Counted from the first letter of the stretch, positions 34,559-43,801 are shown. The stretch is 64,000 nucleotides of DNA from a bacterium (GCA_026709025.1 JAPOTT010000003.1:1-64000), one strand, 5' to 3'. Program-made: numbers and translations. The notes: generated from the letters alone by a model not told the origin.

Positions 34559-35398
34559 ATGACCAGCTCCAAAGACCTAGATATAGTGCTAGACAAAGCC
34601 AGAGCTGCCAAAAGGGCTATAGCCGTAGCCGAAGGCTTGAAACGAGACGCATCAGAAGCCAGAAACAAAGCCAGAACCGTAGCCGCAAGCGCCAACGCCA
34701 CCGCTGTCAACGAAGAAACCGCGAAAGCAGTCGCAGCAAGAGCTGAAGACAAAGCTAAAGAAGCAGATGAAGTCGCAGCTAAAGCTAGAGATGAAGCCAG
34801 AACTGTGGTCAGGGCTAACGATGTAGCTCTAGACCTAACCGAACGCATAATCTCAGTTGTCGTTCATGCTGAAGAATTGGTCACAGCTTTAACTGCCTCC
34901 CTAACTACAGTTTTTACTGGAGCAGAAGCTATAGCTAAAGCTAGTACTGAAGTTGGTATTGTGGCAACAGTTGATGCTCTAGCTGATTCTTTAGAAGAAG
35001 ATATAAACAGAGCCCGCTCTCTAGCTAAAAATCCGGCTAATGATTTAGTTTATATCAAGCAAATAGCTGAAGAAGTATCTGCATATTTACCTGAGGATGA
35101 GGTTGATTACCTAGATATCATTGGAGATGCAGTTGAGTGCTTGACTAATACAAAAAATATGATTGGAAATATAAAAATAAAAGATGTAGTTAAGAAACTG
35201 CATCTTGCTGAAGAAATAGACGTATATATAGCTAAGTACCTAGTGACTGCCAGAGCGGTATCCAGAGCAAGAGCTAAAGCAAAAGATCTAGCTGAAGCCT
35301 GTACCGTAGCTGAGGCTAAAGAAGATTTAGTCGAGATATTTTCTGAGCCGAAACCTGTTAGTTATCAACAACAGGGTTTGCCTGGCTTTGATGTATAG
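34559..35398 (+). CDS. Orphan coiled-coil protein, function unknown
   Basis: I do not recognise this 279-residue protein. Its first 85 residues are almost entirely Ala, Lys, Glu, Arg and Asp in heptad-like order (KARAAKRAIAVAEGLKRDAS, AVAARAEDKAKEADEVAAKA), predicting a long coiled coil. A more hydrophobic helical middle and a second helical segment (RAVSRARAKAKDLAEACTVA) follow, ending QQQGLPGFDV. There is no signal peptide or membrane segment, so it should be cytoplasmic. A good ribosome binding site (TTAGGAG, 34543-34549) precedes the ATG. Codons are notably richer in A and T than in neighbours, especially after 34880, and the gene sits beside decayed accessory genes, so acquisition by transfer is likely. 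Confidence 0.7.
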   Translation: MTSSKDLDIVLDKARAAKRAIAVAEGLKRDASEARNKARTVAASANATAVNEETAKAVAARAEDKAKEADEVAAKARDEARTVVRANDVALDLTERIISVVVHAEELVTALTASLTTVFTGAEAIAKASTEVGIVATVDALADSLEEDINRARSLAKNPANDLVYIKQIAEEVSAYLPEDEVDYLDIIGDAVECLTNTKNMIGNIKIKDVVKKLHLAEEIDVYIAKYLVTARAVSRARAKAKDLAEACTVAEAKEDLVEIFSEPKPVSYQQQGLPGFDV

Positions 35399-35428
35399 AC
35401 CAATATAACTACACCTCATGGTGCATTG

Positions 35429-36286
35429 TTAGGTGGTGTCTAGTAGTACTCTGGCTACTAGATCCATGCCGAATCCTGTGAGGATACCGAGGTACAACAA
35501 GCCTGTGGCGGCCATTACGGCTGAGTAGAACCGTTCTTTGAGCGCGGCTCTAGCTAGGGCCACTAATCCCGCAGTGGTTATTACGCAAGCCACCCAAAAC
35601 CAGCCCAGAAGTCCGTTGTAGCCGTCGTCTATTGTTCCGCTAAGCACTGAGGCCATACCTGTTGGCCACAGCATCACTACCAGCTCGGGCAACCACAGCA
35701 AACCCGTCCAGCGCACCAACTCCAACAGAGGCCCCCGGGCCAGTCCTGGCTGCACCAAGTACCAGTGGCCTAACAACATAGCATCAGTGATCGCTCCCAA
35801 AAAGAGCGCCCCAATCACCGTGCGGGCAACGGCTAGAGTGGCGGGATCACCTGCGGCAAGGCCACCAGCCATCAGCCCAATTAATCCCACTGCTGGTGCA
35901 ATCAGATCTAGCACCGGGGGGAACTCTGGCTGTGTTTGGTCAAAGCGTTGTTCTGCACGCTCTATGCCGGTTATCTCGGCTATTGCGGCGCTGCGTCGCT
36001 CCACCCGTTCTCGTTGGCCACTTACGCCAGCTTTGCGTCGCAGCACCGACACGCCCAATGCTGCTAGAGCGGCTAGAGCCGTAGCTGTAGCTGCGATATC
36101 TCTAACCGCTACTGGGTTGGTGGCGAAGCCCACCCAAGCGCTAGCTGCAGCCAAAGGCCCGAAGATCCCGCGTAGCAACCAGCCATATCCCAGTCCGGCC
36201 TCTCGCCGCCTAGTGGTGATCCACATAAACCCCAGCCCGCCTACGGCCACCTGTAACAAAAGCGTGGCGGGTTGAAGTTGGATCAC
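35429..36286 (-). CDS. Conserved-looking integral membrane protein, unknown function
   Basis: A 285-residue protein with about eight hydrophobic helices (the first is TLLLQVAVGGLGFMWIT, the last LLYLGILTGFGMDLVARVLL). Between helices 3 and 4 lies a charged cytoplasmic loop (RRKAGVSGQRERVERRSAAI). Polar residues inside helix 5 (GAITDAMLLGHWYLVQPGL) could be functional. It begins 39 nt after the metH stop on the same strand, so it may share the metH transcript. No family could be named. Confidence 0.75.
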   Translation of the reverse strand: MIQLQPATLLLQVAVGGLGFMWITTRRREAGLGYGWLLRGIFGPLAAASAWVGFATNPVAVRDIAATATALAALAALGVSVLRRKAGVSGQRERVERRSAAIAEITGIERAEQRFDQTQPEFPPVLDLIAPAVGLIGLMAGGLAAGDPATLAVARTVIGALFLGAITDAMLLGHWYLVQPGLARGPLLELVRWTGLLWLPELVVMLWPTGMASVLSGTIDDGYNGLLGWFWVACVITTAGLVALARAALKERFYSAVMAATGLLYLGILTGFGMDLVARVLLDTT

Positions 36287-36325
36287 CTGAAAGATCTCTG
36301 TTTGGTGTTCTGGTGCAAACCCACG

Positions 36326-39300
36326 TCAGCGGGCTACGAAGTATTTCGCCTGCGGATGGTGACAGATCAGCGCCGAGGTGGTTTGTTCGGGTTGGAATTG
36401 GAAGCTGGTTTCGGCCCCCACTTCTATGCCTAGACGATCTGCATCTAGGAGCTGCGCTACGGTGAGATTGTCTTCTAGGTCGGGGCACGCAGGATACCCC
36501 CACGAGTAGCGCCCGCCCCGGTATTTCTGGCGGAACAGGCCCGCCAAGCTGGGCCCATCTTCGTCCACAAAACCCCACTCGGTACGAATGCGGTGGTGCC
36601 AGTATTCGGCTAGGGCCTCGGCCATCTCCACGCCTAGCCCGTGCAGCAGCAAATACTCTTGATACTGGTTGTTGGCAAACAGCTTGGCTGTGGCCTTAGA
36701 TACCTCTTCGCCCATCGTCACTATGTGAAAGGCTGCGTAGTCCACCTGATCGCTGTGGGCAGGGCGAAAGAAGTCGGCAATACACAAGTAGGGGTCGCGG
36801 CTTTGGCGGGGAAACCGAAAACGACAGCGCTCGGCTGTGCGTTGGGGGTTTTGCCAAATTACGAGGTCGTTGCCTGATGCGTTTGCCGGAAAATAGCCGT
36901 AAACCACCTGAGGGGTAAGCAGGTCTTGAGCTACTGCGGCGGCAAGCTGTTGGCGCAGCGTGGGGCGGATGCGTTCTTTGAATGCCGGGTCGTTTTCGCC
37001 TGAGGCGGGTCGGAACTGCCACTGGTTGCGGAACAGAGCTGTTTCGTTTAGGTACTGTGCAATATCTTTTACAGCAATGCCTTTAACCACCCTTGAGCCC
37101 ACAAAAGGGGGTTGAAACACGGGGTTATCTGCATCTACCGAGGGGGCTCGCACCGGTAACTCGGAGCTGGCAGAACCAGCGTCATCCCTGGAACTAGCGC
37201 CAGACTCCTTAGCGTCAGAGCCAGAACCAGCGCCGCTAGCGCCAGACTTTTGAGTGTCAGCCCCAGAGTCTTCAGATTGGGGTTTGGTGCGGCTAGGCAG
37301 CTTGCGGCCTGTTGGCTTGCGACCAAAATCCGGGTCGTCAACCCCGCTGCGCCGCATCTCACCTAGCTTGTCCATAACAGCTAGCCCTTCAAAGGCATCC
37401 TTGCCGTAGAACACGCGGCCCGAGTAGGTTTCACGCATATCTTTTTCCACGTAGGTGCGGGTGAGTGCAGCACCGCCTAGCAGCACCGGCAGGTGGTGCA
37501 GGTTGCGGTTGTTCAACTCTTCTAAGTTGTCGCGCATAATCAAGGTACTTTTCACCAAGAGCCCGCTCATTCCGATAGCGTGGGCATTGGCATCTAGGGC
37601 CTTTTGGATCATCTCACTGATGGGCACCTTGATACCTAAGTTGTAAACATCGTAGCCGTTGTTGGTCAAAATAATGTCCACCAGGTTCTTGCCTATGTCG
37701 TGAACGTCGCCTTTGACAGTGGCCAAAACGATGCGGCCCTTAGTTTGGTCTTCCTCGGTCTTTTCCATGTGGGGCTCTAGGTAGGACACGGCTGCTTTCA
37801 TGGTTTCGGCAGATTGCAGCACAAAGGGAAGCTGCATCTCTCCAGAGGCAAATAGGTCGCCCACCTCCTTCATGCCTGCCAACAAGGTGTTGTTGACGAT
37901 ATCTAGGGGCGCGGAGTTTTGTAGGGCTTCGCTGAGATCGTCTTCTAGCCCGTCGCGGTCGCCGTGGAGGATGCGACGCTCTAGGCGCTGCGATACTGGC
38001 CAGCCGGTGCGATCTTCTTTGGCTGCCGATGTGACGGTTACGTTCTCAAAGGCAGCTAGCAGTGCGCTCAAGGGGTCGTAATCGCTGCGGCCGTCGGATG
38101 CCAGCCCGGTCGCGCCGCGACGGTCGTAGATTAGATCTAAGCAGATGTTGTGATGGTCTGGTTCTATGCGGTTGAGGGGGAGGATGCGCCCGGCATGCAC
38201 GATGGCCGAGTCCAGCCCGGCTTGGGTGCATTCGTGCAAGAACACCGAGTTCAGAACGTGACGGGCAGCAGGCTTCAAACCAAAAGATACGTTTGAAACC
38301 CCCAGCGTGGTGTACGTGCCAGCCAGTTCGGTTTTGATGCGGCGTATGGCCTCGATGGTGGCTAGAGCATCTGCGCGCAGATCGTCATCGCCAGTTGAGA
38401 GCGGGAAGGTGAGCGCGTCGAAGATCAAGTCGCAAGGAGCGAGGTTGTAGCGCTTCGTGGCGATGTTGTAGAGACGATGAGCAACCCGCATCTTCCATTC
38501 CAGATCTCGGGCTTGGCCTTCTTCGTCTATCAACAGGCACACAACGGCCGTCCCGAACTCTTTTGCCAAGCTCAGCACCCGATCTAGACGAGAGCCAGCT
38601 TTGTCGCCATCTTCTAGGTTGGCCGAGTTCAGCACAGCCCGGCCCCCAATCCACTCCAAGCCAGCCTGCATCACATCTGGTTCTGTGGAATCCAGCACCA
38701 GAGGGGCAGCCACTCCGGTAGCAAAACGACTAGCTAACTCACACATGTCGGTGGTGCCGTTACGCCCCACGTAATCTACACATACATCTAACAGGTGTGC
38801 TCCTTCGCCTAACTGCTCGCGGGCGATCTGCAAACAGCCATCCCAGTCGGCCTCTAGCATGGAATCGCGAAACTGTCGAGAACCGTTGGCGTTGGTGCGT
38901 TCGCCGATGATTAAAAACGAGGTGTCTTGATCGAACGGAACCGGGCTATAAATGGAGGTAGCAGCAGGGATTGGCATCGCCGGGCGCACAGGAAGTTCTA
39001 GGTTTGCACAGCGCTCTATTACGGCCTTGATGTGTTCTTGGGTGGTGCCACAGCAGCCACCCACCACGCTGACACCTAGTTCGGTTATGTAGCGGGCGAG
39101 GGTGTCGGCAAACTCTGTGGGGCCTATGTCGTATTGCATTTGCCCGTTCACCACCTGAGGCAAACCGGCGTTGGGCATGCAAGACACCGGCACGGAGCAC
39201 TGTTCGGATAGCACCCGTAGGTGTTCGCCCATCTCAGCAGGCCCGGTGGCGCAGTTTAAGCCGAACACGGCAACATCTAGTGGGGCTAGCGCCGCTAGCG

Positions 39301-39922
39301 CAGCACCGATTTCGGTGCCCGGCAGCATTCGGCCAGTGGTCTCAATGGTTACTTGTACTTGAAGGGGCACTTGTTTACCCAGAGCCGACATTGCTTGCCG
39401 ACAACCGTTGATGGCGGCTTTGGCTCCTAGCAGGTCGTATTGGGTTTCGATCAAGAACAGGTCTACGCCACCGGCTAACAGCCCTCTGGCTTGCACTTCA
39501 TAGGCATCGCGCAGCTTGGCGTAGGGGATTTGCCCGAGCGAGGCCATTTTGGTGCCGGGGCCGATTGATCCCGCCACCCATCGGGGTGTTTGGTTGCTGG
39601 AGTGCCCGTGAGCAACCTCTTTAGCGATTTGGGCTGCGGTGAGGTTGATCTCATAGGTTTTCTCGGCCATGTCGTATTCGCCTAAGGGCACCGCAAAGGC
39701 CCCAAAGGTGGCGGTTTCTATTGCGTCCACACCAACGCTTAGGTAGTGGTCGTGCATTGCAGCGATCACATCAGGTCGGCGCAGGCACAGCAGCTCATTG
39801 CAGCCTTCTAGGTCGGTGCCGCCAAAGTCGTCGGCGCTCAGGGCTTGTTCTTGGAGGTGGGTTCCAAACGCCCCGTCAAAGATGAGCACACGCTGGCGCG
39901 CCGCCTCTAAATACGTGCCCAT
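36326..39922 (-). CDS. metH: Cobalamin-dependent methionine synthase MetH
   Basis: A 1,198-residue four-module enzyme that methylates homocysteine from methyltetrahydrofolate through cobalamin. Homocysteine module: FDGAFGTHLQEQ, with zinc cysteines in GLNCATGP and VVGGCCGTT. Folate module: FLIIGERTNANGSRQF onward. Cobalamin module: cap helices, DVHDIGKN with the cobalt-ligating His, and GMSGLLVKST. Reactivation (AdoMet) module: RGGRYSWGYPACPD near the end. A Ser/Gly/Ala/Asp linker (about residues 867-927, ADTQKSGASGAGSGSDAKES) with imperfect 24-27 bp DNA repeats separates the last two modules and is longer than usual. All key residues are present, so the enzyme should be active and B12-requiring. 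Divergent from pepA. Confidence 0.95.
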   Translation of the reverse strand: MGTYLEAARQRVLIFDGAFGTHLQEQALSADDFGGTDLEGCNELLCLRRPDVIAAMHDHYLSVGVDAIETATFGAFAVPLGEYDMAEKTYEINLTAAQIAKEVAHGHSSNQTPRWVAGSIGPGTKMASLGQIPYAKLRDAYEVQARGLLAGGVDLFLIETQYDLLGAKAAINGCRQAMSALGKQVPLQVQVTIETTGRMLPGTEIGAALAALAPLDVAVFGLNCATGPAEMGEHLRVLSEQCSVPVSCMPNAGLPQVVNGQMQYDIGPTEFADTLARYITELGVSVVGGCCGTTQEHIKAVIERCANLELPVRPAMPIPAATSIYSPVPFDQDTSFLIIGERTNANGSRQFRDSMLEADWDGCLQIAREQLGEGAHLLDVCVDYVGRNGTTDMCELASRFATGVAAPLVLDSTEPDVMQAGLEWIGGRAVLNSANLEDGDKAGSRLDRVLSLAKEFGTAVVCLLIDEEGQARDLEWKMRVAHRLYNIATKRYNLAPCDLIFDALTFPLSTGDDDLRADALATIEAIRRIKTELAGTYTTLGVSNVSFGLKPAARHVLNSVFLHECTQAGLDSAIVHAGRILPLNRIEPDHHNICLDLIYDRRGATGLASDGRSDYDPLSALLAAFENVTVTSAAKEDRTGWPVSQRLERRILHGDRDGLEDDLSEALQNSAPLDIVNNTLLAGMKEVGDLFASGEMQLPFVLQSAETMKAAVSYLEPHMEKTEEDQTKGRIVLATVKGDVHDIGKNLVDIILTNNGYDVYNLGIKVPISEMIQKALDANAHAIGMSGLLVKSTLIMRDNLEELNNRNLHHLPVLLGGAALTRTYVEKDMRETYSGRVFYGKDAFEGLAVMDKLGEMRRSGVDDPDFGRKPTGRKLPSRTKPQSEDSGADTQKSGASGAGSGSDAKESGASSRDDAGSASSELPVRAPSVDADNPVFQPPFVGSRVVKGIAVKDIAQYLNETALFRNQWQFRPASGENDPAFKERIRPTLRQQLAAAVAQDLLTPQVVYGYFPANASGNDLVIWQNPQRTAERCRFRFPRQSRDPYLCIADFFRPAHSDQVDYAAFHIVTMGEEVSKATAKLFANNQYQEYLLLHGLGVEMAEALAEYWHHRIRTEWGFVDEDGPSLAGLFRQKYRGGRYSWGYPACPDLEDNLTVAQLLDADRLGIEVGAETSFQFQPEQTTSALICHHPQAKYFVAR

Positions 39923-39938
39923 AGCTCAAAAGGTTATC

Positions 39939-39991
39939 GGGGCTCAGGTTGCGAACGGTTGTTCATATAAAATCCAAAACATCTGAGCCCC
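39939..39991 (-). promoter_or_regulatory. Inverted repeat in the metH leader
   Basis: GGGGCTCAG (39939-39947) and CTGAGCCCC (39983-39991) form a perfect 9-bp stem with a 35-nt loop, 16 nt upstream of the metH start. It could be an RNA hairpin controlling metH or a repressor site. It lacks the length and conserved boxes of a cobalamin riboswitch and I cannot assign it to a SAM or SAH riboswitch. Confidence 0.45.
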
Positions 39992-40098
39992 AAGAATCAC
40001 AAGATCAACAGGTATAACAACAACAACACAGCACAAGATCATCAGGCAAAAGATAAACGGTCACAATTAAACAACAGCCATAACCTCAAGGAGTTGCA

Positions 40099-41625
40099 TT
40101 GCTATCTTTTCTAACCGCAACCAAGGTACCCGCTCGTTCGCAGCTACATGCGATGGGTGTGTGTGCCTCTGAAGCTCAATCTGAAGCTAAAAGCAAGGCC
40201 ACCAATGGCAGTTGGCCCGACGGGGTGGACTTGTCGGGTCTGGATTTGTCGGAGGCAGATTTGGCGGTACTACAGGGCAGGGGGTTTGAAGCCACCGTAG
40301 GACAAGTAGAGATCATCTCTGGCACCGAGCGGCCTCGTGCAGTGGTGGGCTTGGGGCCAGCCAACAAGATCAGCCTCGGCGATGTTCGCAAGGCAGGAGC
40401 AGCGTTAGCAAGGGCTGCTAAGCGCATGCAGAAAGTTTCGGTTGCGATTACCGATGCGGTGCCTGAACACATTGGTCGCAACGAGGCGCTAGCGGCGTTA
40501 GTTGAGGGCATCGTGCTTGGTGCCTACAGCTATGGTGACTTTAAATCCACACCCAAACCCAACGAGCTTGCCAGCGTGTGCGTGGTGGGTGCGGGAGGTA
40601 AAGCGGTAAAACATGCCCTAGATACCGGTAGGCGTGTGGCCGAAGCGGTTTGTTTTGCACGCGACTTGGTAAATGAGCCCGGTGGATCGCTCACGCCCGC
40701 TAAGTTTGCTCAGGTTGCTGTGCAGGTGGCCGAACGAGAGGGCCTTGAGGCAACGGTGTTGGATCTAAAGGCCATTCGCAAGGCCAAGATGGGTGGTTTG
40801 TTAGGGGTGAACCGAGGGTCCGAGCAGCCTGCACGTTTTGTGGAGCTTACCTACAGTCCCGAATCGGGGGCCGATTGCCGTGGCTCGGTAGCGCTGGTGG
40901 GCAAGGGTCTCACCTTTGATTCCGGCGGGTTGTCTATTAAAACAGGTACCGGCATGATGACCATGAAGTGCGACATGAGCGGTGGTGCGGCGGTGTTGGG
41001 GGTGATGTCGGCAGTTGCGGCTGTGGCACCGCCGGTGAAGGTAACCGGTTACATTCCGATGACAGACAACATGTTGGGCGGTGATGCTACCCGCCCCGGC
41101 GATGTGTTGACCATGGCCAGCGGCAAAACCGTGGAGGTGCTGAACACCGATGCTGAAGGCAGGCTGGTGCTAGCCGATGCGTTGGAGCGAGCTTGTTTGG
41201 CCGAACCTGATGCCATTGTGGATTTAGCCACCCTTACCGGAGCCTGCATGGTGGCTTTGGGGCCTAAGGTGGCTGGGCTTATGGGCAACAACGAGGCTTG
41301 GATAACCCAGTTAGCCGATGCTGCGGAGCGCACCGGAGAGCGGGTGTGGCACCTGCCTTTGCCTGAGGACTATAAGGCTCAGTTGGATTCGCCTGTGGCC
41401 GACATGAAAAACATCGGTGGGCCCCACGGCGGGGCGATCACGGCAGGTTTGTTCTTGTCCAACTTTGTGGATGAGCAGATTCCCTGGGCACATCTAGACA
41501 TAGCAGGCCCAGCCTTTACCGACACAGAAGATGGCGAGATTCCCAAAGGCGGCACCGGCTTTGGGGTGCGAATGCTGCTAGACGCACTAATCAACTTCCA
41601 CCCCCCAACTGCCCAAGTTGGTTGA
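40099..41625 (+). CDS. pepA: Leucyl aminopeptidase (M17 family)
   Basis: A 508-residue cytosolic zinc/manganese aminopeptidase. The catalytic domain has GKGLTFDSGGLSIKTGTGM, MKCDMSGGAAVLG and NTDAEGRLVLADAL, the M17 signature containing metal ligands, plus GTGFGVRMLLDAL at the end. The start is TTG 40099, supported by AAGGAG (40088-40093) five bases upstream. It is divergent from metH, with 176 bp between them, and convergent with the PIN toxin gene downstream. Confidence 0.93.
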   Translation: MLSFLTATKVPARSQLHAMGVCASEAQSEAKSKATNGSWPDGVDLSGLDLSEADLAVLQGRGFEATVGQVEIISGTERPRAVVGLGPANKISLGDVRKAGAALARAAKRMQKVSVAITDAVPEHIGRNEALAALVEGIVLGAYSYGDFKSTPKPNELASVCVVGAGGKAVKHALDTGRRVAEAVCFARDLVNEPGGSLTPAKFAQVAVQVAEREGLEATVLDLKAIRKAKMGGLLGVNRGSEQPARFVELTYSPESGADCRGSVALVGKGLTFDSGGLSIKTGTGMMTMKCDMSGGAAVLGVMSAVAAVAPPVKVTGYIPMTDNMLGGDATRPGDVLTMASGKTVEVLNTDAEGRLVLADALERACLAEPDAIVDLATLTGACMVALGPKVAGLMGNNEAWITQLADAAERTGERVWHLPLPEDYKAQLDSPVADMKNIGGPHGGAITAGLFLSNFVDEQIPWAHLDIAGPAFTDTEDGEIPKGGTGFGVRMLLDALINFHPPTAQVG

Positions 41626-41665
41626 GCCCGCCCACTCTTCGTGCGAATGGTGCCGTCTCTAAGGT

Positions 41666-42046
41666 TCAAACTGGGATTATTTCGAGATTTCGCTTAGAAG
41701 AGGCTACGAGTATCTGTATATCTTGGGGGTCGGAGGTGATTATCTCGTCTCCATGATTGGCCATGGCCACTAGTGCGGCATCGATGGCATCGGATAGTCC
41801 GCAATGGGCTAGCAGCATTCCTGCTTGTCGACCCAAAACATCATCTAGCGGAACTATTTTCACCATTCGCAAGGCCCTGGTTAGTTGGACTTGGCCTCGG
41901 GTGCCTCCGCGCCACACTTGAGCAATGATACCACCGTGGGTTGTGATCAGGATTCCCGCTCTTCGTGCAATCTCAATCTTACGCCAAACTGATCGGTTGC
42001 CGCGTTCTAGGGCGATGAACGCTCCCGAGTCAAGTATGAGGCTCAT
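41666..42046 (-). CDS. PIN-domain toxin, second copy (VapC-like)
   Basis: A 126-residue PIN protein starting MSLILDSGAFIALERG. Acidic positions appear in LILDSGAF, LSDAIDAALV and ITSDPQDI. The ATG overlaps the antitoxin stop as TAATG, so this start is chosen over an in-frame ATG 33 nt upstream. It is paralogous to the toxin at 32521, sharing the QVWR and VPLDD segments, but has no flanking inverted repeats. Confidence 0.78.
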   Translation of the reverse strand: MSLILDSGAFIALERGNRSVWRKIEIARRAGILITTHGGIIAQVWRGGTRGQVQLTRALRMVKIVPLDDVLGRQAGMLLAHCGLSDAIDAALVAMANHGDEIITSDPQDIQILVASSKRNLEIIPV

Positions 42047-42360
42047 TAGGAGGCTTGTCGAGCTTGGAGTTGCTGCCACTCGGCTAGCAGTCTCTCACCT
42101 TCTGCTTTTAGGATCGCTGATGCTTGCAGATCGCGCTTTTTTTGTTCGGCAAGTTCTTCTTCGGTGAAGGGGCCATATTTGGCCTCATATTCTGCGAGTA
42201 TTTCATCTAATGCTGCTAGGCGGTCATCTTGGGTCAGTTGTTCTCTCATGGCGTTACCAATCCACTCACTGACAGATCTACAGACTCCCGATTGAACTGC
42301 TGACTGGGCATGGTTGAGCAGGTCTACTTCAACCGTGATGGTGACTCGTTTTTTAGGCAT
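42046..42360 (-). CDS. Antitoxin of the second PIN toxin
   Basis: A 104-residue protein. The N-terminus KRVTITVEVDLLNHAQSAVQ and SVSEWIGNAMREQL is a ribbon-helix-helix DNA-binding fold. The acidic helical C-terminus (EYEAKYGPFTEEELAEQKKR) is the probable toxin-binding part. It precedes and overlaps the toxin gene. A -10-like TATGAT lies 6 nt before the start codon. Confidence 0.75.
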   Translation of the reverse strand: MPKKRVTITVEVDLLNHAQSAVQSGVCRSVSEWIGNAMREQLTQDDRLAALDEILAEYEAKYGPFTEEELAEQKKRDLQASAILKAEGERLLAEWQQLQARQAS

Positions 42361-42366
42361 ATAATC

Positions 42367-42372
42367 ATCATA
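42367..42372 (-). promoter_or_regulatory. -10 element of a possible leaderless antitoxin promoter
   Basis: On the reverse strand TATGAT is followed by GATTAT and the ATG (42360-42358). The spacing is the same as before the MazE-like gene at 34053, consistent with transcripts starting at the initiation codon. Confidence 0.5.
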
Positions 42373-42499
42373 CCTTAGTATGCACAGTTACATTACTAGA
42401 TAAAGTTGCATCACCACAGCAGCTATGCAGCTGTTGATTATGCATCTGTCGGCCTTGAAACTGCTGGCTATTAGCATGTTGCGAGATTGATGCTGAGGC

Positions 42500-43012
42500 T
42501 TAAGGTTGGTTGTTGGGTTCTGCAGGGGGGAGGGTGAGCCATAAAAAGGCCCCACACGCGCCTGCGGTAACCGCTATCCCAAGTGGTGCATAGAGCCATC
42601 GGTCGGCCACAAAAAGCTTGTCCACTGGCTCTGTTCTGGTAATCGCAGCGGTTACACCTGTGGCTAGCGCTAGCAGATTAAGCACAACATGGCGGTAGCT
42701 GACGGGCATTGGCACCGGCCCAAAGCAACCACACTCAGCTCCCGGGTCTGCACGCAGCATCGCTAGCGCCACCAGCGTTAGGCCACCGTACAGTACAGCC
42801 AGAGCGCTTGCGGGCAAGATTCCACCCACAACAAATGCGCTCACAGCTACGGTTAGCTCCACCAAACCCAACAGCCGCACAACCCATAGCGGGCACCCGG
42901 CACCTAGCTTCAAGAGAGCCGTCGCAGCCGGTATTGGGGTGATGACTTTGGTTGCGCCTGCTGTTGCTAACAACACGGCTGCCACTAAGTATGGCGCTGT
43001 GAGGATTTCCAT
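42500..43012 (-). CDS. MauE/DoxX-like membrane protein
   Basis: A 170-residue protein with four to five membrane helices (YLVAAVLLATAGATKVI first) and the motif ECGCFGP after the third helix. A CGCFG motif in a small four-helix protein is typical of the MauE family, thought to help thiol/disulfide chemistry in the cell envelope (established for methylamine dehydrogenase maturation; here an inference). No mau or thioredoxin gene is adjacent. Confidence 0.75.
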   Translation of the reverse strand: MEILTAPYLVAAVLLATAGATKVITPIPAATALLKLGAGCPLWVVRLLGLVELTVAVSAFVVGGILPASALAVLYGGLTLVALAMLRADPGAECGCFGPVPMPVSYRHVVLNLLALATGVTAAITRTEPVDKLFVADRWLYAPLGIAVTAGACGAFLWLTLPPAEPNNQP

Positions 43013-43070
43013 ACAGGTGTTTTACACGCCATAGGTAGCTTTAGCAGAACTGTGCTGAGAGGGTTAATGC

Positions 43071-43523
43071 TCACGCAGCGGTTTGGGACTTCTGCTGGTA
43101 TTCGTGCTCTACATGCGAACGCTTGAGGTGCTGCGGTAGCCGCCGTATTTGGGCGCTGTTGAGCGTAGGTAAGCTGCGGCGCACCGCAAAGCCCGCGTGG
43201 GCTTGGGCTGCTAGGCGAAACAGCACAAGGCGTTCAAAACTACGCAGCAGACCGCTGCGGTTGCCAGCCTTAGGGCTAACCCCTAGCTGCATGGCAATCT
43301 CGGCTACCGACAGCTCAAACCCGTCGGGATATCGGTCAAACTGATGGGCCACATAGCGCATTAGCCACGCAGCGGTTGGCCCAATCACGCTGAGCCAGTA
43401 TTGCTCTACGTAGCGTGAGCGGGGGTCGTGACCCGATTGCTCGGTGATGGAATCTTGCCACGGCTCAATCCACAAACTGGGCACGATACGAGGGGTTTGC
43501 AGTTGCAGGGTACTAGAAGTCAT
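43071..43523 (-). CDS. Small helix-turn-helix-like protein, unknown role
   Basis: A 150-residue protein. ELSVAEIAMQLGVSPKAGNR followed by GLLRSFERLVLFRLA looks like a winged-helix DNA-binding region (about residues 70-105). The N-terminal part (VPSLWIEPWQDSITEQSGHD, YWLSVIGPTAAWLMR) and the basic C-terminus (RRLPQHLKRSHVEHEY) are of unknown function. The 278 bp upstream, shared with the divergent rhodanese-E1 gene, are AT-rich and hold no gene I can support. Confidence 0.65.
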   Translation of the reverse strand: MTSSTLQLQTPRIVPSLWIEPWQDSITEQSGHDPRSRYVEQYWLSVIGPTAAWLMRYVAHQFDRYPDGFELSVAEIAMQLGVSPKAGNRSGLLRSFERLVLFRLAAQAHAGFAVRRSLPTLNSAQIRRLPQHLKRSHVEHEYQQKSQTAA

Positions 43524-43801
43524 AAACTTGTATTTCTGTAAGGCTTAGCCAAATATGGTAAGCAAATTAATATTACAGATGATGTTATGTTTTTCTAGTA
43601 TTTCTTGTCAATAGGCAATTTTGGGGTTTATTTTGCTTGCAGGAATGGCAAATCCAGCCTTGTCGATCTAACTGCTCACACCAACAAGCTACCGGCAGAG
43701 CTGTTTAGAGTGTTCAGGGTAAGTGCTTAGGTTATCGGGAGCGTTTGTTTTGTGGAGACGCTTGTTGTTATTTCGGACTAACTGGGTAGGATTTCCAAGT
43801 A

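Noticed and set aside
39923-40098. Cobalamin riboswitch before metH.
   Set aside because: The 176-bp interval holds only one simple stem and no recognisable B12-box-like segment; it is also shared with a divergent gene.
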